Below are positions 1-10,491 of a stretch of DNA of 64,000 nt, one piece after another. The stretch's first letter is position 1. Every line of letters starts with the position of its first letter. The translations under genes and the position numbers were made by a program. The notes under the pieces were generated by a model, which was not told where the DNA came from, did not search any database, and saw nothing but the letters and a program-made list of their open reading frames with translations. The DNA is from Plantago major (taxonomy: Eukaryota > Streptophyta > Magnoliopsida > Lamiales > Plantaginaceae): NCBI GenBank assembly GCA_026545765.1, contig CM048843.1, positions 8,579,501 through 8,643,500 on the forward strand. Reading direction: 5' to 3'.

Positions 1-70
1 CGAACTCCGCTTAACGCTCGGTTCGTTCTAAAACGTCTAAATTCGAAATACGAATTTTTGGGCTGTTACA
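1..70 (+). repeat. possible tail of an LTR cut by the window edge
   Basis: The first 70 bases end in GGGCTGTTACA, a typical 3' terminus of plant Gypsy LTRs (terminal CA). The sequence before it is not AT-rich like the DNA that follows. The element itself would lie left of the window, so neither its other LTR nor a target-site duplication can be checked. This rests on one short terminus and is weak. Confidence 0.3.
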
Positions 71-917
71 ATTTTTAGGTAATATTACCAAATCCCTAAT
101 AATATGAATTTAGTTTTGCACTCAAGTGGAAAAAATTAGAAGTTAGAAGAAAGCACAAGACTGCTCAAATAATTATTATCTTCAAATACTTTGAAATCCT
201 TTAAAGCATTGGATTTTTTCAATCTGTATTCCAATGCTTTCAATATCCATTCCCATTTTATAATGCACGTCCCATTCATATGTGACATTCAAGAGCACCT
301 GTACACACAAAAAAAATATTATGCCTCATGTTTCCTTTTTTGCACATATGAATGACAATGTATTTCAATGAGCCCATGACACTTAAAAACTCCAATTTAG
401 TAATTCTAAAAGAAATTCATGAGTAATGCTTGGCCTCATATGATGCAACTTGTATGTCTACTATAACTGAAGCGGGGCACAACTGAGGTCAAATATCATG
501 CCACCGATAATCATTAAGAGAAAGCAGGGGAGAATTGCAATTTTAGTCCAGAGTTTGCATAAATTGAACATATTCATACAAAATTACATATGTGGCATGC
601 CAATACACGCCAACCACCTAACTCAAAACAAGTTCAATTAGGGAAAAATTCGAAAAAGATACCCTAGGTTGTTGTTTTTCCGGTTCTGGTAACTTATGTT
701 GTTACTGTCTGATTTTGGTACCTTAACTTGATTTTTTGTCCAATTTGTATACTCTATCAGTCCAATTTGACGGCGACCGCGTGTGTGTTTCACTTGCCTG
801 TGTTTTTGTTAAAACGCGTCACTATGACGTCAGAAAATCACTTGAGATCTACTCTCCCGTAATAAAAAATATTTTATTAATGGAAGAAAAATAAAATAAA
901 ACAAAGAAAAAAAATCA
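71..917. other. AT-rich non-coding stretch, no gene seen
   Basis: AT-rich sequence with short homopolymers and no reading frame of interest. The part from about 640 to 860 has the look of generic dispersed plant repeats and ends in an A-rich tract, but I could not find paired inverted ends or flanking duplications to define an element. Confidence 0.5.
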
Positions 918-972
918 CCATGGAAGAAGCTTGAAAGCTTGAAAGCTTGAAAGCTTCAAGCTTCTTCCATGG
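918..972. repeat. perfect 18-bp inverted repeat (hairpin) with an internal tandem repeat
   Basis: Arms at 918-935 (CCATGGAAGAAGCTTGAA) and 955-972 are exact reverse complements. The 19-base loop is itself built from copies of a 9-base GAAAGCTT-type unit. The motif AAGCTT recurs five times. It marks the start of a G+C-rich patch in otherwise AT-rich DNA. Confidence 0.85.
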
Positions 973-1203
973 CTGACTTCAATGGAAGCTTCTTGAGTTT
1001 CCGGCATGGAAGCTCCGGTGGAGCTACCATGGCCGGAACCACCATGGAAGCTCCACCACGGAACTTCCTTTCCGGATTTGGCATATCCAGGCTTCCATTC
1101 CGGATCTGGCATATCCACCGCCGGAGCTTCCAGGTTGCTATTGGCATATCCAAATCTGCCATGGCCATGGCCGGGAGGGCGGAGGTGGTGGTGGAGGGGA
1201 GTA
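973..1203. repeat. GC-rich low-complexity patch with recurring short words
   Basis: A patch rich in CCATGG, GGAAGCT and CCGG words; GGCATATCCA occurs three times between about 1079 and 1152. Open frames run through it on both strands, but they have the monotonous composition of a repeat and no recognisable domain. It abuts directly the truncated end of the LINE reverse-transcriptase region at about 1204. Confidence 0.6.
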
Positions 1204-1632
1204 AGCCTTACTCATGTCAAGTTTTAAAGCCATAAAAGAATCTTTACCCTTTGTTTTTTGTTTCAAAAAATGATTTACCTCGTAGGCCACAAGCACATTA
1301 TCAGTAATTAATCTGTTAGGGACGTAAGCAGACTGTGTTTCAGAAATGATGTCGTTCATGTGGGGTTTAAGCCTATTAGTGATAGCTTTAGACGCTATTT
1401 TAAACAGGACATTGCTAAGACTTATGGGACGAAACTGGATAATCTTTACTGTTGTTTTGCACTTAGGGATAAGAACAATGTGGGTATAATTAAGCTTAGG
1501 CTCAAGGGTTTTATGGTTCAGAAAAGTAAGAGTACAGTCCATAAAATTTTTACCTACTAAATGCCAAAAACGTTGATAAAATAATGCAGACATGCCATCG
1601 GGGCCATGGGATTTAAGGGGGGTATATATCAA
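1204..1632 (-). pseudogene. LINE reverse transcriptase, N-terminal fragment
   Basis: The translated minus strand shows the early reverse-transcriptase blocks of plant L1 elements: GPDGMSALFYQRFW, then IVLIPKCKTT, FRPISLSNVLFKI and SETQSAYVPNRLITDNV, ending in LDMSKAY. In the family, the next blocks carry the catalytic aspartates; here the sequence passes straight into proline codons of the GC-rich patch. An adjoining frame (about 1613-1807) carries the preceding linker, so at least one frameshift lies between this part and the endonuclease. Confidence 0.85.
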
Positions 1633-1966
1633 ACAGTGCTCGTTTTACCTCGTCTGGAGTGAACACGCGGCGGAGCTCCTGATTCATTTGCTCGTCCACT
1701 CTAACTCCCATAGTACTCACTACATCATCAATCTCTGCAGAATCAAGGTCACTGGACTTAAAAATTTCCCCAAAATAGTCATTGACAATATGTTGCATCC
1801 CTTCCACCTCAGTGACTGAATTTCCTCCCCCATCCTGAAGTTCAAGAATTTCATTGATAGACTCCCGTTTTGAGGCCTGGGAATGGAAGACCTTCGTATT
1901 CCGATCACCTTCCTTGAGCCACTGTTGTTTTGCTCTTTGCTACCACATAATCCCTTCCTTATCGAG

Positions 1967-2959
1967 TTACTTCTCCAATCGAATCTTAAGCTCACTAATC
2001 TGTTGTCGAATACCAGGAGCATCACGACTGTGTTGCAATCTCTCCAACTCGCCCTTCATCCTGCTGATATTCGTTTTGACAGACCCAAAAGAGGTTCTCT
2101 CCCAATTCAACAACCCCACACGGCAATTCTCCAAGTTTTCGAGCATATCAGAGCTGCTCCCCCAGTTCTCTGTGATGATTTTCTCAAAATCAGCGGCCTT
2201 TAACCACATGGCTTCGAATCTGAAGCGCTTGCGGTTGTGACAGAATCGGCATGCTGCAGGTTCTTTTAGACGCAGCAAAATGGCAGAGTGATCCGAATTG
2301 CGCGCATAGAGGTGATGTACCATGGCTGCCGGAAAAAGAGAGCTCCAGTCGGGGCTAGCAGTAGCTCGATCTAGTCGAACTGCTATGTGGCTGTGAGAGT
2401 CTCTATTGTTAGTCCAAGTATATCTATAGCCTTTGAATTGGAGATCGTGTAAGTCACAGTAAGCTAGAGTCTCAATCATGTTTCTTTTCCTCCACACTTG
2501 GACCCGCACCCCTCCTTGCTTATCCAAGTCTGCTGAAGTCTCATTATAATCACCTACTACGAACCAAGGTCGATTAGAGTATCTTGCGAGTTGTTTCAAA
2601 AGATTCCAGGTCGAAGTTCTTTTTGCTGCATCGGCCTCCCCGTAAAACCCGATCATTCTCCAAGTTACGTCGCTCCCTAAGTTGGTAATCTCCGCATCTA
2701 TATGATGTTTAGAGAACGATTTAATATCCACCACACAATCTCTTTTCCAGAGAAGAGCTAAACCCCCTGATTTGCCAATCGAGGGGACACAAATACCAAA
2801 CATATCCAAATTTTGTTTTATCCTATCAATCTCCGAATTCCCGAGACGAGTATCCATAAGAAAGACAAGAGTGGGGTTATGAGTACGGACAAACTCACCG
2901 AGTCCTCGAACTGTCCAAAGGTTCCCCAGACCTTGACAGTTCCATGATAAGCAACTCAT
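1967..2959 (-). pseudogene. LINE AP-type endonuclease domain
   Basis: A 330-codon open stretch opening with MSCLSWNCQGLGN, the standard start of plant L1 ORF2. In order it shows the exonuclease-endonuclease-phosphatase signatures LVFLMDTR, FVVGDYNET (the GDFN-type site), the TWTNNR block, VRLDRATASPDW and NSDHSAILL (the SDH site). The enzyme would nick target DNA to prime reverse transcription. The stretch continues into the linker to reverse transcriptase and then loses the frame. The domain looks complete for the family, but the rest of the protein is not. Confidence 0.9.
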
Positions 2960-3101
2960 TGGGATAGGCGGGGTTGCTCAGCAACTTCCGCCTTTGGTAC
3001 AATAAAATCAACATCATCGGTTCGAGTTCTCTTACAAATCACATTGGCATCAACAGCCTGGTCCCTAGCTATTATTGCTCCAGTTCGGGGTTTATATTTT
3101 T

Positions 3102-4480
3102 TCACACCTGAGGTCGAACCAGGGGGCGGCCCCATTTTTTAGGTTGAGGTAAGGGTTGGTTCAGTTTTTGTTCGGGCGGGTTTGGAAATTGGATGGTAAT
3201 GGGCAAAGGATCGTGTGGTGCAGGCTGTCCAAAGGAGAAAAATGGGCTAGGAAAGGTAAAAGTGGAGGTGGACTGGGAGTTGGGCTCGGTAATGGGCTGA
3301 GGCATGTTATGTTTTTTGTGTGGTGGGATGTAAAGTAGTGGTAATGGGCTTGAGGTGTGAGAACTTGGGTTTGGTTTGGTCCGGAAAAATTGGTCTGGTG
3401 GTATGGTCAATGGGAGAGTGTGGTTGGGAATTTCCATGTATAATCAGTGCCTTGGATTTAGGGGTTACCATAACAGAAGAACATTCAGAGAAAGTTGAAA
3501 ATCCATTAATATCTCCTTGATTACTACTTTCCAGAATCGTCTTCCTCAAATCTCGCAAGTTATTCCAATTGCCATTATTCGCTTGGCTCCGAGTTTGAAC
3601 GTGGCTTGGCAATTTGCCCAAAATACCTCGCGACGATCTGCCGGCCCTGTCTCTCTGTTCCACCGTAAGCTTCCGACGATGACTTTATCATTCTCGCTAT
3701 TCAGTAGCTCGCAACCAGTCACCAAAAGGCGACTTAGATTCATCCACAACATCGACTTTTCAAATAGATGAATACACCGCATAATCACCGATTAAATGAC
3801 CCATAACTCCACAGTAGTAGCAAAAATTCGGTAGTTTCTCGACGTCACCGAAAGTCGAATAGGTTGCTTGTTCGGTCCTTCGATGGTGATGACCCTAAAC
3901 AGTGGTTTCAAGTACGTTCAACAAGACTTTCACCGCATTGTGGTGACTGGTAGGCCTTTCTGCGCACCCTCATCCCAATCCACAAACGCATTCCAGTATC
4001 CTCCCAATGGCTTGAGCCATTTGCCTGTTCATTCCACGCAGTGGGAATCCAAGAACATGGACATGAAATTCATAGAGGTCTAAATCCACATCCGAACATC
4101 CCGACCTCGCTCAATCTTGCGTAAAATTACAAGGTTTCTATCGAACGCCCAAGGACCGCCCATCACCTTGTTTCTATCTGCAGCTGTGAAAATTGGAACA
4201 ACATCGCCGATCATTAACTTTCTTAATGCTCACATCGCCCGATAACTGCCAGGCCCCAACCATTGTTCACTGGAAAGATTCAAGGTGAGTTTGCCGCAGC
4301 GATGGATCTGCCCAACTAAACAGACTCCAGATTCACCTTGTTTTCCGCCATGCTCCATCCGGGATAGGAATCACACTCTCCTCCGACACGTAGAGATTAG
4401 CCAACTTACAAATCTCCTCAATATTCTGATCCCCATGATCTCTCCAAGAGTGATTTCGATCCTGTAATGAGTACTATAAG
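3102..4480 (-). pseudogene. LINE ORF1 (gag-like, DUF4283-type plus zinc knuckle), decayed
   Basis: Spread over several frames, the minus strand encodes pieces of the plant LINE ORF1: KLTLNLSSEQWLGPGSYR, NKVMGGPWAFDRNLVILRKI, and a zinc knuckle CYYCGVMGHLIGDY (about 3794-3835). The last metal ligand of the knuckle, normally Cys, reads Tyr. A proline- and serine-rich tail follows (3102-3440). Multiple stops and frame changes separate the pieces. ORF1 proteins bind LINE RNA; this copy cannot. Confidence 0.75.
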
Positions 4481-5353
4481 TGACAAAGGGTGATTAAACA
4501 ACCAGGGCCACCGTGGAAACCGTGCATAAAAGACAATACACAAAGCAATCAAACACCAGCAAGATAGTAAAGTAATGAGGCAAAATATAAGGGTGAACAG
4601 ATTAAAACAATAATATGCTTGTGATCTAGGTAAATCCCTTTATTTTTGCTAAAAGATTTGATTTTTAAGGGCAGATTTAAACTGATCATTTTGTTAGACT
4701 TACCAACCGAGCCAAGTAATCATAATCCAAGAAAACCTCACCAGAAAAGAAAAGCCAATGAAGCTCACCAATTTGTGGAGTAGAAGAAAAGAACACCGGG
4801 GAGGGTAAGGAACACTCAAAGGGAATGAGAAAATTGTCTCAGCCGGAGGATCAAACTCTCATACGAGAGAATCAGTTGAACAGAGCAATCATCCGATTTT
4901 CCCAGTTCAAAAATGGCTTATTAAGAGCACAAACGAGATCTCTCATTCATCGACTTCTTGCTTGCTGAGCTCAATGGAAGAGAAAATTCTCATCAGCTAT
5001 GAATTATGATCTTACCATTTTTCTTGTATCAACGTCTGCTTTAGGCACCACTAATAAATGCCTGCCTTGTGCATTAGGATTTTCAAAACTTACTGTCTTA
5101 TTATTTAATTATTTGGGGTCTAACTTTGAAGAGGTCCTAAGTTAGGGCATAAAAAGATTATTTATTTTATCAAAAATATTAATGTAATGAGATTTAATTG
5201 TATGTCACCAGGAATGTTAAAATTCACTACAACAACATGATTGCTAAGATGTACAAGACTTTCAAAATATTCAAATGTTATATTCATAAATATTTTCTAT
5301 CAACTCTTCTAACGATTTCGCTTTTCTTTCTTTTGATGAAAATGATCTTTTAG
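4481..5353. other. non-coding stretch between the LINE and LRR locus A
   Basis: AT-rich, no supported gene. The right end, from about 5300, is pyrimidine-rich and runs into the acceptor of the LRR exon at 5354, so at least that part is intron of locus A. The left end may still contain LINE 5' untranslated sequence. Confidence 0.5.
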
Positions 5354-5497
5354 GCCAAACACCTGATGAAATTGGTGATTGTAAGGAACTTAAAATTATT
5401 GATGTACTTGATAACAATATAAATGGATCCATTCCACGAAGCATTGAAAATTTGACCATGCTGCAATACTTTGTTGTTGGGGAGAATAGTCTCACAG
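5354..5497 (+). CDS. LRR receptor locus A, internal exon of exactly two leucine-rich repeats
   Basis: A 144-bp open segment, equal to two 24-residue LRRs, reading QTPDEIGDCKELKIIDV, then LDNNINGSIPRSIENLTM and QYFVVGENSLTG. It is flanked by a TTTTAG acceptor and an ACAG/GTACGT donor. Both borders cut the Gly codon that ends the xLxG part of the repeat, in phase 1, so the exon is symmetric and can be added or lost without shifting the frame. The downstream exon at 9342 starts in the same phase with HLPDSFAKL, which completes the next repeat. No first exon is visible in 1-5353; it may lie outside the window or be lost. Exon borders are inferred from sequence only. Confidence 0.75.
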
Positions 5498-5914
5498 GTA
5501 CGTTACCTTCACTCAGTTTTTCGGCCTCTCATCCCCTCATTTGTCTCCTTCATGAAAGATTACTTGTAAGTTGTAAACGTATTTTAAACGAATTAATTGT
5601 TATACTACAGCATTCTAGTTTTTGAACTTTTATTGCATCTAGTCCTTTTATCCTCATGACTGTAATAAAAAAATTTATACATAAAGTTTGACACGTAATT
5701 TTAATTGAAAAACTAAAATTAATTACGAAACATAAAAATGTGGATAAAAAGGTGTAACAGTAAAATTTTGTATTATTTGTTGGATGTTAGATAATTTTTA
5801 TTTTTAATAATGTATGAAATTTTATGAGACGGTTAAAAATAATAAATGTATAAATAGTATTTGGAATACGTTTACATACTACAGAATAGTATATTAATTG
5901 AATAAGTCTCCTGA

Positions 5915-6110
5915 GAGACGGTCTTATGAAGAGACTAAAAGAGATGGATAAACATTACAGTTATAATTAAACAAAAACATTAGAGGTTTTACTAAGAACA
6001 CCGGTGATATAAATATATATAAAACGTTATATAAAATGTGCACTCATAAAACATTACTCATATTGTTTAAAACATTATGCATATACTTAAGAACATTAAT
6101 TCGTCTCATA
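5915..6110 (-). repeat. dispersed repeat copy, related to the interior of the CACTA element at 17125-18535
   Basis: The plus-strand order of words AGTCTC, GAGAGAC, AAGAGATGG, AAACATTA, CTAAGAACA, ATATAAAATGT, CACTCATAAAACATTACT matches the reverse complement of about 17930-18100. The match is diverged but collinear over roughly 180 bp. No CACTA-type ends surround this copy, so it is either a decayed fragment of that family or an older repeat that both share. Confidence 0.6.
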
Positions 6111-6529
6111 AGTTTCCCACTAAAACACTTCTCCTATAATTAAGACTTTGTGAATTGCATTAGGGAAAATTCTTTTTTGATACTTGCCCGCCATGGCGCC
6201 GTCTAATTTTGGTAATCTATCATATTAGCGTCTAATTTAAGTATTTTTCTTTTTTATGTTTGAATCCATGAAGTATTACATATCTGAGACAATCATTTCA
6301 TCGTTCTTGAATTATAAAACCTCCTAAAGGAATGCTACATAAAGGAACTCGCAATAATAATAAAAATGTATTGTTTCAATTTGTGTATGAGCTCTTAAAT
6401 AAAAACTCCATTTTATAAAAATATACTTTTTACTAATGCCAACCATATTATGGAGTTTATACAGTAATTGGAGTTTCCATACATCATCTCTTTTAAGTGA
6501 ATGAAGCCTAAAACGTGAAAGAACAATGG

Positions 6530-6548
6530 AATATATATATATACATAT

Positions 6549-6617
<69 letters not shown>

Positions 6618-6618
6618 T
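6530..6618. repeat. (AT)n microsatellite with a few ATAC interruptions
   Basis: About 89 bp of almost pure TA dinucleotide with interspersed ACATAT units at its left part. Open frames crossing it are artefacts of the dinucleotide. Confidence 0.95.
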
Positions 6619-7095
6619 GGTCATTTTCATAAACACCACTTATTGTTTGCTTCAATTTCAAATTAGTACCCACTATTTGAAGTATTACAAATAAACCCAA
6701 AATCCACGTCGGACATTGACTCCGACGTACGTGCCATTTCTTGCTGATGCGGATGGTTAGTTGGCATGATTTGGCATAAGTATTTAAAAAAAGTTAAAAT
6801 GTGGATAAAAACTTAATTTAGAAAGTAATTAAAGGAAAATGAAAATTAATTTATTCTTCCATATTCTTTCATCTCTTTCAACCCACCAACAACCTCTTCC
6901 ACCATCACCTCCCCTGGCCAACCTCCACCATCATCACCTCCGACCAACCAACATCACCTCCACAAAAATTAGGAACATCAAAAACAGGAAATTGAGTCTC
7001 CATTGAATAATGGAGACCCATTTCAAAAGCTTGCTCCAAATGAAGCTCTAATCGGACCGATCAGGGCTCATGTCGGAGCTTAAAAAAGCTCAGAC

Positions 7096-8288
7096 CACTA
7101 CAAAAAAATCCTGTTTTAGCGACGGAACTATCCGTCGCTAAAACAGGACCGATCCGTCGCTAAATCCATAGCGACGGATCACACCCCCGTCTCAATTTTG
7201 CTCGTCTCTAGGTTTTTTGCGACGGTTAATTTATTCGTCACTAATTAGCGACGGAATTAGCGACGGATAAAGTGTTGACCGTCTGAAAAAAAAAGCAGCA
7301 CTATTTAGCGACGGATAGTTATCCGTCGCTAAATAGTATTTTTTTTTAATACGAATATTTCGACAATTTTATACGAATATTCAATACGGATAAATCAATA
7401 ATTTTATTCAATTCGGATAAACCAAAAATTATATACGAATATTCAATACGGATAAACCGACAATTGTATACGATTATTCAATACGCGTAAACTGATAATT
7501 TTATTCAATACGGATAAACCGACAATTTCATACAATATTTGATAATACAATATACAATATTTAATAATAATTAATACAAATAAGAAATTACAAAATTAAT
7601 AAGAAATTACAATAATGAATTATACAAAATTAATACAAGAATACAATAATTCAAATAAGATCTTGTTGCATCTTGACGAATCTTGGACGGAGGAAGTCGG
7701 ATCGGGTCGTGGAGGCAGTGGACGTTGGTGGCAGTGGAGTGTTGTGGTGTCTGTGGTGGTGGAGTGGTGGTGGCAGTGGAGTGGTGTGGTGGTGGCAGTG
7801 GAGTGGTGGCCGTGATGGCAGTGGAGTGGTGTGGTGGTGGAGTGGAATGGTGGTGGTGGGAGTGGTGTTGTAGTGGAAGGGTGGTGGTGTAGTGGAATGG
7901 TGGTGGTGGGAGGAAGGAAGTAGGAGAGTTTAGGGTTTGTGAGTGAAGGGAGGAAGAGGAAGGGTTAAATATTAGGGTTTACTGCCGATTTTAGCGACGG
8001 ATAGATTTATCCGTCGCTAATTAGTGACGGATAAATCTATCCGTCACTAAATTTATTTTTTTATTTTTAAATAACGTATTTAACGACGGATAATCTATCC
8101 GTCGTTAAAATAATTTTTTTTTAAATTTAAAAAGTCAACAGAAGTAACGACGAATAGAATTATCCGTCGTTATTTAGCGACGGATTTCTATTCGTCTTTC
8201 GCCCTATCCGTCGCTAATTTTAGCGATCCGCCGCTAAAATAGCGACCGTCGCCCCTAATGGTTGCTATTTTGCAGAATTCTTGTAGTG
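7096..8288. mobile_element. non-autonomous CACTA element with intact ends and 3-bp target duplication
   Basis: It begins CACTACAAAAAAAT at 7096 and ends TTCTTGTAGTG at 8288, the inverted termini of the CACTA (En/Spm) superfamily. It is flanked on both sides by GAC (7093-7095 and 8289-8291). Subterminal regions hold many copies of TAGCGACGGA and its complement in both orientations, typical transposase-binding arrays. The interior has tandem AATACGGATAAAC-type units (about 7370-7540) and a GGTGGT-rich block. No transposase is encoded, so it must depend on an autonomous relative. Length 1193 bp. Confidence 0.93.
7695..7920. repeat. GTGGTGG-rich simple repeat inside the CACTA element
   Basis: Strongly G- and T-rich on the plus strand, built from GTGGTGG, GGCAGTGGAGTGG and TGGTGGTGG words. 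All plus frames stay open because such words lack stops; the resulting Val/Gly/Trp peptides are not genes. Confidence 0.85.
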
Positions 8289-8481
8289 GACCAGAGCAAA
8301 ATTTAAGCTCTCGCTTAAGCTGTTTTAAGCTCCGACGGGAGCTTTTAACGAGCTCCAACCGGAGCTCTTAAATGCTCCTATTGAGTTTGATGTAAAAGCA
8401 GCTCCAATTGAAGCTTATGGGTATCCTCTATTAGAGACCCATAGAAAGCTTTTCGAGCTTTTGAAATGGGTCTCTAATGGA

Positions 8482-8900
8482 TTTTTTTTTTACCAAATTG
8501 CATAAGTAAACTCAAAGATAAGGACTTTAATGAACCTTCTATCAGCAGCCTTTCCCTTAACTTCATGACACAACAACAAATTTCACAATTCCAAACACTA
8601 CAACTCCTTTGCTTTCCAGACCAGCGTTGAAGAGCAAGCCAAGCATGACGAACAAAGGGGCAGTCGAAAAATAAATGGTTTAAAGTTTCTGAAAACTGTT
8701 GACAAAACACGCACAAAGGATCCGAATCAGGTCGAAAACATAGCATTCTATCCTTATTAACCAACCGTCCTTTCAATGCCAACCAAGAACTTTAAGAGTT
8801 CCCATATTATGCATAGCAAGTTCCTTCTACATCACCGAACACCAAAAGAAGTTCGAGCCTTCAAAATTTCCCGAAGACAAAATGAACCTTGATCTGGCAT
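8482..8900 (-). mobile_element. 3' end fragment of an L1-type LINE (zinc-binding domain)
   Basis: The minus strand reads MALKGRLVNKDRML, then FRPDSDPLCVFCQQFSE and TLNHLFFDCPFVRHAWLAL: the zf-RVT domain found at the C-terminus of plant L1 reverse transcriptases, with a Cys-x2-Cys pair followed by His and Cys. A run of ten T on the plus strand (8482-8491) may be its poly-A end. The piece is strongly 5'-truncated and its upstream part is out of frame. It abuts the right arm of the inverted-repeat element. Confidence 0.75.
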
Positions 8901-9341
8901 ATCCGTAGTCATAACTCATAACATCTGGTCCTTTATCCACAACTTATTCGTCTTGTAATGAAATACTCAAATAGGTGAAAAGGTTAACCTTTTGGCCTTT
9001 GGGTAGATGAAAATTTCAAATTAACAATGTTAACATTTTGTGCTTACCTGTTTTTTGCTAATTTGTGGTTGAATTTGAAAATGGGGCATATGGCCAGTAT
9101 CGGTAATTTTCCCTTAAAAGGAATACTCAAGAAAAACAAGGACAAGATTCAGTTTAGTACATACCAAATAGAGTAATATTTCTCCCCGATTCACCGAGTG
9201 AAATGAAACATTTAGTGTTATTAAATCTCTCCATCCCCCAATTATCATGTAACTTACCAAAATGTTGGACAAATCCATTACAAATATGACTGACAAACAA
9301 CAACTTTATTTACGTGAGGAGTTCCTTCTATATTTTTTCAG

Positions 9342-10402
9342 GGCATCTTCCAGATTCTTTTGCAAAGTTAACCAGTCTCACTACATTGATAGTATCATCG
9401 AATCGACTTTCTGGTATTATCCCAAACTCTATTGGTGGAGCTTACTCATTGCAATGGCTACAACTGAACAACAACAACTTCAGAGGAGAATTTTCTTTTA
9501 GTCTGAGAAACTGCACTGCACTGCGTGTTCTAGATGTTGGAGAGAACTCAATTTCAGGAAAACTGCCAAAATGGATTGGAAATGATCTGCTGAATTTGAA
9601 AGTGCTTAGGCTAAAGAGTAATAAATTCTATGGCACAGTCCCTCTCGAGCTTTGTCAACTTCATCGGCTACAAATATTGGATCTCGCGAATAATAAGTTG
9701 GCGGGATATATTCCGCGTTGCTTTGGGAATTTCTCAGGCATGGAGTTTTACAACTCCACAGAGGAGTTTTTCACAATAGGATATAGTTTGGAAGAGGTTA
9801 TTAAAGGAGTTCCACAGAAATACTTGATGACACTACAATATGTTGTAAACATGGATCTCTCTGACAATAATTTGATCGGTCAAATTCCTCTGGAGCTGAC
9901 CAGGCTTATTGCCTTGCTTTCTCTCAACTTGTCACATAATCATTTACAAGGCAACATTCCAGGACAAATCGGAGACATGAAGTCGTTGGAAGCTCTTGAT
10001 CTCTCAAACAATGATCTGTTCGGCAACATTCCAGTGAGCTTATCAAATTTGACTTCTTTGAGTGATCTGAATTTGTCACACAACAAATTGACAGGAGAAA
10101 TTCCAACAGGACGTCAACTGCAAACTCTTGAAGACCCTTCGATTTACGAGGGTAATTCTGATCTTTGTGGACCTCCTCTAGTGAAGAAATGTCACGATGA
10201 CAAAACATCAAATGCTCCGAATGTTGAAACTCATGTTGCATACGGTGATGAAGACAAAGTCGAGAAGATATGGCTTTACGGAATAATAACAAGTGGATTT
10301 GCTTCGGGGTTTTGGGGTGTGATTGTAGTTCTGGTGTTCAAACAAAGCTGGAGGTTTATTTACTTCAAATTTACAGATGAGGTTATAGCAAGAACTATGT
10401 GA
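9342..10402 (+). CDS. LRR receptor-like protein, terminal exon of locus A
   Basis: An open exon of about 350 codons ending at TGA 10400-10402. It starts in phase 1 after TTTTTTCAG with HLPDSFAKL and continues through about ten LRRs (for example LKVLRLKSNKFYGTVP and LEALDLSNNDLFGNIP). It then has the capping segment NSDLCGPPLVKKC, an acidic juxtamembrane stretch and one membrane helix, GIITSGFASGFWGVIVVLVF, with the GxxxG motif. A short basic tail closes it. This is the standard C-terminus of kinase-less LRR receptor-like proteins. These sit in the plasma membrane, sense apoplastic ligands and signal through partner kinases such as SOBIR1. The island region before the last four repeats (EEVIKGVPQKYL) is also typical. 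The exon shows no break; whether the gene is functional depends on exons left of 5354 that I cannot see. Confidence 0.85.
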
Positions 10403-10491
10403 AGATAGATTAATATGCATTGATCAATCATGTGAAGTTCTTAAAGTTCACTTTTGGAACTTTATTTTCCCAATAGTTTGTCATTTGCTTG
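10403..10491 (+). other. presumed 3' untranslated region of locus A, interrupted by Copia-I
   Basis: AT-rich sequence right after the stop codon. Copia-I inserted 89 bp past the stop, and the original downstream sequence resumes at 15794 after the duplicated GCTTG. No clear polyadenylation signal stands out before the insertion. Confidence 0.5.

Larger units (their letters stand above)
1204..4480 (-). mobile_element. degraded L1-type LINE, 3' part missing
   Basis: Minus-strand non-LTR retrotransposon. Order from its 5' end (right): ORF1 with a nucleic-acid-binding domain and zinc knuckle (about 4480-3100), then an AP-type endonuclease (2959-1967), then the start of a reverse transcriptase (about 1640-1204). 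It stops inside the reverse transcriptase shortly after the peptide LDMSKAY. The catalytic YADD region, RNase H or zinc-binding end and poly-A tail are absent. LINEs normally lose their 5' ends, so loss of the 3' half points to a later deletion or insertion at about 1204. Several frame changes and stops separate the coding parts. Confidence 0.85.
6997..8480. mobile_element. inverted-repeat element (MITE-like) interrupted by a CACTA element
   Basis: The left end carries GAGACCCATTTCAAAAGCT (from 7013); the right end carries its reverse complement in slightly altered form (8443-8480). Between them, outside the CACTA insertion, are about 290 bp rich in AGCTC, GAGCTT and GCTCC words typical of a foldback element. 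The left end also contains a self-complementary TCTCCATT-GAAT-AATGGAGA (6997-7016). I cannot assign the superfamily because the target duplication is unclear. It must be older than the CACTA inside it. Confidence 0.6.
5498..9341 (+). other. intron of LRR locus A, filled with mobile elements
   Basis: Bounded by GTACGT at 5498 and TTTTTTCAG at 9341, both matching plant splice consensus, and joining phase-1 exons. It contains a dispersed repeat, an AT microsatellite, an inverted-repeat element with a CACTA element inside it, and a LINE piece. The last part, about 8970-9341, is similar to the region before the locus B terminal exon (about 27640-28317), so the intron predates the duplication of the two loci. 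Confidence 0.65.

Noticed and set aside
3156-3520. Gly/Val-rich plus-strand frames opposite LINE ORF1
   Set aside because: Complement of the proline- and serine-rich ORF1 tail.
6413-6700. Minus-strand frame rich in Ile and Tyr
   Set aside because: It is the translation of the (AT)n microsatellite.
7615-7892. Plus-strand open frames of 66-69 codons rich in Val, Gly and Trp
   Set aside because: They are by-products of a GTGGTGG simple repeat inside a CACTA element; all three plus frames are open for the same reason.
9924-10420. Minus-strand frames opposite the locus A terminal exon
   Set aside because: Shadows of the LRR coding strand, whose repeats keep complementary frames open.
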